Shown here: positions 27,909 through 34,948 of the stretch, piece by piece
Numbering within the stretch: the stretch's first letter is position 1
How the letters are laid out: each line of letters starts with the position of its first letter
Assembly: GCF_005924265.1 (NCBI RefSeq)
Contig: NZ_VCLB01000009.1
Location: forward strand, 124,001-188,000
Reading direction: 5' to 3'
Source of the DNA: Martelella lutilitoris
GTDB taxonomy: Bacteria; Pseudomonadota; Alphaproteobacteria; Rhizobiales; Rhizobiaceae
Length of the DNA stretch: 64,000 nucleotides
Made by a program: the position numbers and the translations under genes
The notes under the pieces: model-generated
What the model was told of the DNA's origin: nothing
Seen by the model: only the letters and a program-made list of their open reading frames with translations
The model's database searches: none

Positions 27909-28892
27909 ATGCATTATCATAATTTCGGACGCACCGGACGCCCCGTCTCCAATATCGGCTTCGGCGCCTGGCAGATCGGCGGCTCGTGGGGCTCCGTCAG
28001 CGACGAGGACGGCCGCGCGGCCCTGAACGCAGCGCTCGATGCCGGCATCAATTTCATCGACACGGCCGATGTCTACGGCGACGGCCGCTCGGAAAAGATC
28101 ATCGCCGACGTTCTGGCGAGCCGCGGCGAAAAGCCCTTCGTCGCCACCAAGGCGGGCCGCCGGCTCAACCCGCATACCGCCGAGGGCTACAACCGCGAAA
28201 ACCTCGAGGGCTTCATCGATCGCAGCCTGAAGAACCTGAAGATGGAACAGCTCGACCTGGTGCAGCTTCACTGCCCGCCGACCGAGGCCTTCTACCGTCC
28301 GGAGGTGTTCGAGGCGCTGGACGCGATCAAGGCCAAGGGCAAGATCGCCAATTACGGCGTCAGCGTCGAAAAGGTCGAGGAAGCGCTGAAGGCGATCGAA
28401 TATCCGGGCGTTGCCAGCGTGCAGATCATCTACAACATCTTCCGCCAGCGCCCGGCCTCGCTGTTCCTGCCGGAAGCGAAAAGGAAGAATATCGCCGTGA
28501 TCGTGCGGGTGCCGCTCGCCTCCGGGCTTCTCTCGGGCAAGATCACGCGGGACACTGAGTTCGACAAGGAAGACCACCGCAACTTCAACCGTTCCGGCGA
28601 GGCCTTCGATGTCGGCGAAACCTTTGCCGGCGTGCCCTTCGAGATCGCGCTCGATGCGGTGGAGGACGTGCGCAAGCATGTGCCGGGCGGGGAAAGCATG
28701 GCCGCCTTCGCGCTGCGCTGGATCCTGATGAACGAGGCGGTCACCGTCGCCATTCCGGGCGCGCGCAATGCCGAACAGGCCAGGGGCAATGCGCGGGCCT
28801 CAGACCTGCCGGTAATCGGCGCCGACGTGATGGCGGCAATGGAAGAGATCTACCGCAACCGCATCGCGCCCCACGTTCACCAGCGCTGGTAG
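27909..28892 (+). CDS. Aldo/keto reductase
   Basis: A 327-residue NADPH-dependent oxidoreductase with an (alpha/beta)8 barrel. Catalytic residues are recognisable: Asp and Tyr in IDTADVYGDGRSEK, Lys in FVATKAG and His in DLVQLHCPP. The ATG at 27909 has GGAGG six bases upstream and begins the usual MHYHNFGRTG; an in-frame start at 27873 is less likely. The physiological substrate is unknown. A strong hairpin terminator separates it from the convergent valS. Confidence 0.9.
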   Translation: MHYHNFGRTGRPVSNIGFGAWQIGGSWGSVSDEDGRAALNAALDAGINFIDTADVYGDGRSEKIIADVLASRGEKPFVATKAGRRLNPHTAEGYNRENLEGFIDRSLKNLKMEQLDLVQLHCPPTEAFYRPEVFEALDAIKAKGKIANYGVSVEKVEEALKAIEYPGVASVQIIYNIFRQRPASLFLPEAKRKNIAVIVRVPLASGLLSGKITRDTEFDKEDHRNFNRSGEAFDVGETFAGVPFEIALDAVEDVRKHVPGGESMAAFALRWILMNEAVTVAIPGARNAEQARGNARASDLPVIGADVMAAMEEIYRNRIAPHVHQRW

Positions 28893-28907
28893 AAAGACGT
28901 AGAAAGA

Positions 28908-28942
28908 AGGAGGGGCGGAGCGCGCAACGCTCCGCCCCTTCT
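28908..28942. terminator. Terminator-like hairpin between aldo/keto reductase gene and valS
   Basis: An 11-bp GC-rich stem pairs GGGGCGGAGCG (28912-28922) with CGCTCCGCCCC (28928-28938) around a 5-nt loop, with further A-T pairs outside. It lies between two convergent genes, so it can serve both. T-tracts are short. Confidence 0.65.
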
Positions 28943-28967
28943 CGTCATTTCATCGACCGAAGCCTGA

Positions 28968-31880
28968 TCACCCGGCTTCACTTACCCGCGTCAGGGCCAC
29001 GGCGAGCTGTTCGCGTTGCGTCTTCAGTTCGGCAAAACGTTCGCGTTCGGTCTCGACCACTTCCGGATCAGCATTGGCGACGAATTTCTCGTTGTCGAGT
29101 TTCTTCGCCGAGCGTTCGATATCCTTGTCGACCTTGCCGATCGCCTTTTCCAGACGCGCGGTTTCGGCAGCGACATCAATCAGGTTGCCGAGCGGAACGC
29201 AAGCCGTTGCTTCGCCGATAATCACCTGGGCCGCGCCCTTCGGCGTCGTCTTTTCGAAGTCGAGCGAATCGACGCGCGCCAGACGCTCGATCGCGGGGAA
29301 ATGCCGGGCGCTGCGCTCGCGCGTGGTTGAGTTGGCCCCGACGAAGATCAGCGGCGCCTTGGCCGAAGGCGGTACGTTCATTTCGGCGCGCGCAGAGCGG
29401 ATGCCGGAAACGAGATCGACCAGCCAGTTGATCTCGTCAGCGGCCTGATCATCGCGATGGAGCGGCACATGCCAGTCGGCGTGGCAGAGCAGGCCTTCGC
29501 CGCCGATCTGGGCCCAGAGCTCTTCGGTCATGAACGGCATGAACGGATGCAGGAGCTTGTAGGTTTCGGCCAGCACATAAGCGACGCAGGCCTGCGCCTC
29601 CGCCTTGGCGGCCTCGTCCTCGCCCATGAAAACAGGCTTCAGCAGTTCCAGATACCAGTCGCAGAGCTCATGCCAGACGAAGTGGTAGAGCGCGCCCGCC
29701 GCCTCGTTGAAGCGATAGGTTTCAATCGCCCGCGTCACCTCCTCGGCCGTCTTCGAAAGCTCGGTCAGGATCCAGCGGTTGATCGTCTGCGTCGCCTTTT
29801 CCGGACGGAAGGCGGCGTCCAGCTTCATCCCGTTCATTTCGGCAAAGCGGGTGGCGTTCCACAGCTTGGTGCCGAAATTGCGGTAGCCGGCGATGCGGCT
29901 CGTATCGAGCTTCACGTCGCGCCCCTGGGCGGCCATGATCGCCAGCGTGAAGCGCAGCGCATCCGCGCCATATTCGTCGATCAGGTCGAGCGGGTTGATG
30001 ACATTGCCCTTCGACTTCGACATCTTCTGCCCGTTCTTGTCGCGCACCAGGGCGTGGACATAGACGGTGTGGAACGGCTCGACCGGGTTGCCGTGCTCAT
30101 CCTTCATGAAATGCAGCGCATCCATCATCATGCGCGCAACCCAGAAGAAGATGATGTCGAAACCGGTGACGAGAACGCTGGTCGGATAGTAGCGCGCCAG
30201 TTCATCCGTCTTTTCCGGCCAGCCGAGCGTGGAGAAGGGCCAGAGACCGGAGGAGAACCAGGTGTCGAGAACGTCCTCGTCGCGGGTCAGGATATTGCCG
30301 GGCTCGTAATTCTCGAGCTGTTCCTCGACCCAGGCCTTCCACGGGCCCTCATGCGAGATGTAGTGCTGGATCGCGGCCTCGAGCGCTTCTTCCTCGGTCT
30401 TCTCGACGAAGACAGAACCATCCGGGCCGTACCAGGCGGGGATCTGGTGGCCCCACCAGAGCTGGCGCGAAATGCACCACGGCTCGATGTTTTCCATCCA
30501 CTCGAAATAGGTCTTTTCCCAGTTCTTCGGCACGAATTTGGTGCGGCCCTCGCGCACGGACGCGATCGCCGGCTCGGCCAATGTCTTGGCATCGGCGAAC
30601 CACTGGTCGGTCAGCATCGGCTCGATGACGACGCCGGAGCGGTCGCCGAAGGGCTGCATGATCTTCTTGTGCTCGACGAAGGGGACGTCATTGCCCTCCT
30701 CGTCCTTGATGGTGACGGCGAGACCCTCGGCATTGATGGCCTCGACGATGCGCTTGCGCGCCGCATAGCGGTCAAGCCCGCGATACTCGTCGGGCACGAG
30801 ATTGATATCGTCGACATCGGCCTCGCTCGGCAGGTCACCGGACTTCGCGATCTGCATGGCCTGGCCGGCGCAGGTCGCGTAGGGCTCGCCGTCCTCGCGC
30901 ATCGCCGCCTTCCCGTCCATCAGGCGGTAGAGCGGAATGTGGTTGCGGCGGGCAACCTGGTAGTCGTTGAAGTCATGCGCGCCGGTGATCTTGACCGCGC
31001 CGGAGCCGAAATCCGGATCCGGATATTCATCGGTGATGATCGGGATCAGGCGACGATGTTCCTTCGGTCCGACCGGAATTTCACAGAATTTTCCGACGAT
31101 GGGCGCATAGCGCTCGTCGGACGGATGAACGGCAACCGCGCCGTCGCCAAGCATCGTCTCGGGGCGCGTGGTGGCGATCGAGATGTAGTCGCGTTCCTCT
31201 TCGAGGACGACATTGCCGTCCTCGTCCTTCTCGACATAGGTGTAGGTCTCGCCATCGGCCAGCGGATATTTGAAATGCCACATATGGCCGTCGGTCTCGC
31301 GGTTCTCGACCTCGAGGTCCGAAATCGCGGTCTCGAATTCCGGGTCCCAGTTGACGAGACGCTTGCCGCGATAGATCAGGCCTTGCTTGTAGAGCGTGAC
31401 GAAGACTTCGAGAACGGCTTGCGAAAGCCCCTCATCCATGGTGAAGCGTTCGCGCGACCAGTCGCAGGAGGCGCCGAGGCGCTTCAGCTGGTTGAGGATC
31501 TGGCCGCCGGATTCATCCTTCCATTCCCAGACCTTGTCGATGAAGGCCTCGCGGCCCATTTCGCGGCGTCCGGGAAGCTGCTTTTCCATGAGCTGGCGCT
31601 CGACAACCATCTGCGTGGCGATGCCGGCATGGTCCATGCCCGGCTGCCACAGCGTATCCTTGCCGCGCATGCGCTCAAAGCGCACCAGAATATCCTGCAG
31701 CGTGTTGTTGAGGGCGTGGCCCATATGCAGCGAGCCGGTCACGTTCGGCGGCGGTATCACAATGCTGAAAGACTCCGCACCCGGCCTTGCATTGGCGCCT
31801 GCCTTGAACGCGTCGGCTTCCTGCCAGCGTTCGGCGATCTTGGGTTCGACGCTTTTCGCGTCATAGGTCTTGTCAAGCAT
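28968..31880 (-). CDS. valS: Valyl-tRNA synthetase
   Basis: Class I aminoacyl-tRNA synthetase of 970 residues, charging tRNA-Val and editing mischarged Thr. The HIGH motif appears as HMGH (52-55) after PPPNVTGSL, and the KMSKS motif is intact in GQKMSKSKGNVINPLDL. The C-terminal coiled coil that clamps tRNA is present (TARLEKAIGKVDKDIERSAKKL). Length and domain order are typical. Confidence 0.98.
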   Translation of the reverse strand: MLDKTYDAKSVEPKIAERWQEADAFKAGANARPGAESFSIVIPPPNVTGSLHMGHALNNTLQDILVRFERMRGKDTLWQPGMDHAGIATQMVVERQLMEKQLPGRREMGREAFIDKVWEWKDESGGQILNQLKRLGASCDWSRERFTMDEGLSQAVLEVFVTLYKQGLIYRGKRLVNWDPEFETAISDLEVENRETDGHMWHFKYPLADGETYTYVEKDEDGNVVLEEERDYISIATTRPETMLGDGAVAVHPSDERYAPIVGKFCEIPVGPKEHRRLIPIITDEYPDPDFGSGAVKITGAHDFNDYQVARRNHIPLYRLMDGKAAMREDGEPYATCAGQAMQIAKSGDLPSEADVDDINLVPDEYRGLDRYAARKRIVEAINAEGLAVTIKDEEGNDVPFVEHKKIMQPFGDRSGVVIEPMLTDQWFADAKTLAEPAIASVREGRTKFVPKNWEKTYFEWMENIEPWCISRQLWWGHQIPAWYGPDGSVFVEKTEEEALEAAIQHYISHEGPWKAWVEEQLENYEPGNILTRDEDVLDTWFSSGLWPFSTLGWPEKTDELARYYPTSVLVTGFDIIFFWVARMMMDALHFMKDEHGNPVEPFHTVYVHALVRDKNGQKMSKSKGNVINPLDLIDEYGADALRFTLAIMAAQGRDVKLDTSRIAGYRNFGTKLWNATRFAEMNGMKLDAAFRPEKATQTINRWILTELSKTAEEVTRAIETYRFNEAAGALYHFVWHELCDWYLELLKPVFMGEDEAAKAEAQACVAYVLAETYKLLHPFMPFMTEELWAQIGGEGLLCHADWHVPLHRDDQAADEINWLVDLVSGIRSARAEMNVPPSAKAPLIFVGANSTTRERSARHFPAIERLARVDSLDFEKTTPKGAAQVIIGEATACVPLGNLIDVAAETARLEKAIGKVDKDIERSAKKLDNEKFVANADPEVVETERERFAELKTQREQLAVALTRVSEAG

Positions 31881-32032
31881 TTCCGTGCCAATTCCTGGTT
31901 TGAAAGGATGATCGGCGCGCGCGGCCGACCGTCATTTCCGGTTTTTTGACCGCCCCCGGTTTCACCGGCCAAAGAGCCGGTCGAGAGCCAGATGGTTGTT
32001 AAGCGTTAGGCGCGAAGCCTGTCAACAACAAA

Positions 32033-32052
32033 GCCGCCCCGAAAGGGACGGC
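32033..32052 (-). terminator. Intrinsic terminator after popZ
   Basis: Read leftward, GCCGTCCC pairs with GGGGCGGC around TTTC, followed by TTTGTTGTT. It lies about 50 bp after the popZ stop and upstream of valS, so it should separate the two transcripts. Confidence 0.6.
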
Positions 32053-32099
32053 CAGGCGGCCCGAGGGGCCGGAGAAAAGGGGTGAGCGACCAAGCGCAA

Positions 32100-32843
32100 T
32101 CAGCGCCGACGCATGCGCTCGAGTTCGCGCGCCACCACGTTTTCGACGATTGCGGGCATGTGGGTCTCGAGCCAGTCGCTCAGGAGCGGCCGAAGCTCTT
32201 CGGCGACGATCTCCTCGATGCTGCGCGCGCCCTCGCGCTCAAGCGCGGAGGACAGTTCACGCAACGCCTCGGAAATGCGCATCTCCGATTCCGCGGACAA
32301 AAGCGGCGCGTCATCTTCGCTTTCGGCAGCCCCCATGGCCTCGCGGCTATCCTGCTGCTCGTTGGCGTCGAACTGGCCGCTTGCCGCGCGCACCTGTCGC
32401 GCGACCTCGCCCATCGTGCCGGGATAGACGGCCTGGAAGGGCTGCCCGGCCTCGGAAGGCGCCTCAGCGGACGCCTCTTCCCGATAGGCAGGCTCAGCCG
32501 GCGCCGCCTGGGCCTCTTCGCTGCGATAGACCTGCTGCTCGGCCATCGGCGGTTCCTGGCGCACCGGTTCGGACTGTTCGGGGACAGCCGGCTCGTCAGC
32601 GGCATGGTGGCGCGACATGATCACCGGCTCGCTCGGGCGCTCCTCGTCACGCTGATACCAGTTTTCCTCGCCGTGTCCGGTCGACCGGCGCGCCTCGTCG
32701 CTGCGGTTCTCCGCGCTCTCGCGCGGCTGCGACGAGCGGTAGCCCGGCGAACGCCCGGCGTCCTCACCGCTGTCGATGATCCGCCGGATGGAGGCCAGGA
32801 TCTCTTCCATCGTCGGCTCTTGCTGCAACTTCGGCTGCGCCAT
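32100..32843 (-). CDS. popZ: Polar organizing protein PopZ (DUF2497)
   Basis: PopZ family protein of 247 residues, which forms a cell-pole microdomain anchoring chromosome centromeres and cell-cycle factors. Three expected parts are visible: the N-terminal helix EPTMEEILASIRRIIDS (residues 9-25), a long acidic Pro/Glu/Ala-rich disordered linker (about 30-165) and the C-terminal oligomerisation helices ELRPLLSDWLETHMPAIVEN and VVARELERMRRR. In Agrobacterium PopZ sits at the growth pole; polar growth here is an inference from Rhizobiales biology. It is next to valS, as in related genomes. Confidence 0.92.
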   Translation of the reverse strand: MAQPKLQQEPTMEEILASIRRIIDSGEDAGRSPGYRSSQPRESAENRSDEARRSTGHGEENWYQRDEERPSEPVIMSRHHAADEPAVPEQSEPVRQEPPMAEQQVYRSEEAQAAPAEPAYREEASAEAPSEAGQPFQAVYPGTMGEVARQVRAASGQFDANEQQDSREAMGAAESEDDAPLLSAESEMRISEALRELSSALEREGARSIEEIVAEELRPLLSDWLETHMPAIVENVVARELERMRRR

Positions 32844-32924
32844 GACAAACCTTTCTGCGCGCTTAGGCGAATTTCTCGTCGACCCGAATCATAGTGAAGG
32901 ATAATCCGGTTCCAACAGGCATCA

Positions 32925-32949
32925 CCCTGAAAACATCATGTTTTCAGGG
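32925..32949. repeat. 11-bp inverted repeat between popZ and the methyltransferase gene
   Basis: CCCTGAAAACA (32925-32935) and TGTTTTCAGGG (32939-32949) form a perfect stem with a 3-nt loop, 82 bp upstream of popZ and 45 bp after the preceding stop. No T-run follows on the minus strand, so it may be a dispersed palindrome, an operator or an mRNA stem rather than a terminator. Confidence 0.55.
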
Positions 32950-32993
32950 ATGTACACAGGTTTTTGAGGAAGGAACCTGCCGTGCCGCCGAGG

Positions 32994-33665
32994 TCAGAAT
33001 TCGAAGGCCTTCTCGCGGGCGAAGCCCGGCAGCGGCTTCACGGCGGCGTTGAAGGACAGGAACTCGGGAAAGACGTCGCCGTCGCGGCGATAGATTTTGG
33101 CGCGCGCCGCGTTGCCGACACCCTCGACGCAGACCAGGCGACCGCCGTCGCGCAACTGCTCGAGCAGCGCGTCCGGGATATATTCGACCGCGCCGTTGAC
33201 GAAGATCACGTCATAGGGCGCTTCCGAAGGATAGCCCGCCGTCAGTTCGCCGACGACCACGGCGGCATTGTCGTAGCCGAGCTCGAGAAAATTGTCGCTC
33301 GCCGACTGCACCAGTTCCTCGTCATTGTCGATGCCGACGACCGATTGCGCCAACAGCGAAAGCACGGCGGCGGCATAGCCCTCGCCCGTGCCGACCACGA
33401 GGACGACATCCTTCTTGGAGACTTCCACCAGCTGGATCAGCTTTGCGAGCGGCGACGGCTCCATCATGTAGCGCGCGGGGCTATCGGCGCTGGCCGGCTT
33501 CACAAGGATATCCTCGTCGATATAGGCAAGCGGCTTCAGCTTGGCCGGAAGGAATGCTTCACGCGGGACCGACAGGAACGCAGAGATTACCGGATGCGCC
33601 GTGACATCGGTGGTGCGGATCTGGCACTCCACCATCTTTTCACGCGCCGTTTCGAAATTCATCAT
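32994..33665 (-). CDS. PCMT-like protein-L-isoaspartate O-methyltransferase family protein
   Basis: A 223-residue class I methyltransferase of the PCMT group. The N-terminus NFETAREKMVECQIRTTDVTAH and the AdoMet loop VVLVVGTGEGYAAAVLSLLA are visible, followed by the acidic strand end VVGIDNDEEL. Rhizobial members of this subgroup differ from canonical PCMT and may not repair isoaspartate. Three close ATGs compete; 33665 is preferred from the GAGG nine bases upstream, with 33662 and 33671 as alternatives. Confidence 0.83.
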   Translation of the reverse strand: MMNFETAREKMVECQIRTTDVTAHPVISAFLSVPREAFLPAKLKPLAYIDEDILVKPASADSPARYMMEPSPLAKLIQLVEVSKKDVVLVVGTGEGYAAAVLSLLAQSVVGIDNDEELVQSASDNFLELGYDNAAVVVGELTAGYPSEAPYDVIFVNGAVEYIPDALLEQLRDGGRLVCVEGVGNAARAKIYRRDGDVFPEFLSFNAAVKPLPGFAREKAFEF

Positions 33666-33817
33666 CGCCATCAACCTCACAGTGCATTTTCGCGAGCCAT
33701 AAAAAGCCACGTGAGACTGTCACGCCGCCCGAGCATTTTTCTTAAATCGGCCATCGCCCCGTGGCAAGGCGTGAGTGCAATGCTTGCCCAATTTGCGGCA
33801 ATCCGCAACAGATGCGA

Positions 33818-33846
33818 AAAAGGGCGCTTGGTCCGCGCCCTTTTCC
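33818..33846 (-). terminator. Terminator of the secreted repeat-protein gene
   Basis: AAAAGGGCGC and GCGCCCTTTT form a stem with a 7-nt loop; read leftward it ends in TTTTTC, 25 bp after the stop codon of the gene starting at 34614. A standard intrinsic terminator. Confidence 0.75.
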
Positions 33847-33870
33847 TGCTGGTTTGATTTGGGATCAGTA

Positions 33871-34614
33871 TCAGCGACGATATTCGTGCATCAGGCGGCA
33901 GAGGCGCTGCAGCCCCGGCTCGAAATTGTCCGGCGTCCGCATCACGCTCTCGCACTGGCGACGCACCACCTGCTGTTCTTCACCCGAGAGCTGGTCGAAA
34001 GCCGTCACCAGGCGCTGGTCGTCCGCGTCGGACGGCATGTCGCCGCCGCCGGAGCCGCCCCCGGCCGTGCCGCTGCCGCCGGAACCGCCCATGCCGCCGG
34101 AACCGTCGCTGCCGCCGCCACTACTTCCGCCGCCAACCGGGCCGCCCGGCGCGCCGCCGTCACCCGAACCGCCGATCCCGACATCGACATCCGCGCCGAC
34201 ACCGGAGCCGCCGCCGACATTGGCGTCAGCCGAGGCGTTGACGCCGGAGGAGCCGCCAACGCTGGCGTCCACGTCCGCGCCAATGCCCTGCCCGCCACCG
34301 ACATCGGCATCCGCGCTGGCGTTCACGCCGCTATCGCCGCCGACACTCGCGTCAACATCCGCATCAACGGCCTGACCACCACCAACATCGGCACCAACAT
34401 CGGCGTTGACCCCGTTGTCACCGCCGACACTTGCGCCGACATCCGCGCCGACGCCGCCCTCCGGGTTGAGATCGGCATCGACGCTCGCATTAATGCCGTT
34501 TTCGCCGCCAATGTTCACGTCAAGCGCGCTTGCCGTTCTTGCGCCGGAAAGGGCCACGGCACCCGCGAAAACCACACCGGCCAGAAGTTTCGATCTGTTA
34601 CTGAATGCAAACAT
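33871..34614 (-). CDS. Secreted protein with eight 14-residue Gly/Asp/Val repeats
   Basis: A 247-residue protein I cannot assign to a named family. A signal peptide covers about 1-30 (KLLAGVVFAGAVALSGARTASA). Residues 41-152 hold eight consecutive 14-residue units of the form G-V-x-A-D-V-D-A-S-V-G-G-x-x, for example GVGADVGASVGGDN and AVDADVDASVGGDS. A glycine/serine linker follows (about 153-195). The C-terminal ~50 residues form a separate helical domain with two cysteines (RRQCESVM, LQRLCRLM). The regular hydrophobic-polar alternation suggests a stacked beta structure, and the acidic repeats could bind calcium; both are inferences. GAGGAGG lies upstream of the ATG, and a terminator follows. 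Confidence 0.8.
   Translation of the reverse strand: MFAFSNRSKLLAGVVFAGAVALSGARTASALDVNIGGENGINASVDADLNPEGGVGADVGASVGGDNGVNADVGADVGGGQAVDADVDASVGGDSGVNASADADVGGGQGIGADVDASVGGSSGVNASADANVGGGSGVGADVDVGIGGSGDGGAPGGPVGGGSSGGGSDGSGGMGGSGGSGTAGGGSGGGDMPSDADDQRLVTAFDQLSGEEQQVVRRQCESVMRTPDNFEPGLQRLCRLMHEYRR
33989..34490. repeat. 42-bp-period tandem repeat region inside the secreted protein gene
   Basis: The DNA encoding the eight 14-residue units repeats with a 42-bp period (approximate borders, including part of the Gly/Ser linker). Units alternate between ADVDASVGG and ASADADVGG types, giving an 84-bp higher-order repeat in the middle. Such a tract can change length by slipped pairing or recombination without shifting frame. 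Confidence 0.7.
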
Positions 34615-34948
34615 GTTTTCCTCCTCGAGGACCGTGCGATATTCAGGCGCACCCCGAACAGACGGCTCCCATTCACAAGTCTCAGAGAGTTGTTGTTGCG
34701 GCTCCTCTCGGCCGCGTGACAGATCAACGGAGGTTCAACGAAAAAAGTTCCGGTAAAGGCTTGTATCGACAATATATCCCTGATTTTGAAATCCTATTTC
34801 TCAAGCAGGAAACCCGGCGAATGCGCCGGATATTTTTCGACAGAACAATGACAGCGCAAACAATTCTTGCACGAAACAAGACTGCGACGCCGGGCGTGTC
34901 GGCCAGGCGTCGTTCTGCGCTCGGGCACCACCTCGCGATCCGCCGTCT
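34615..34948. other. 334-bp intergenic region without a supported gene
   Basis: This gap separates the start of the secreted repeat protein from the stop of the MscS-type gene. It is AT-richer than its surroundings, especially 34740-34810, and must hold the leftward promoter of the repeat protein. No confident -35/-10 pair or terminator was recognised. Short open frames across it look like chance. Confidence 0.5.

Noticed and set aside
29457-31949. An 830-codon frame opposite valS
   Set aside because: Antisense shadow of an essential, fully conserved synthetase gene.
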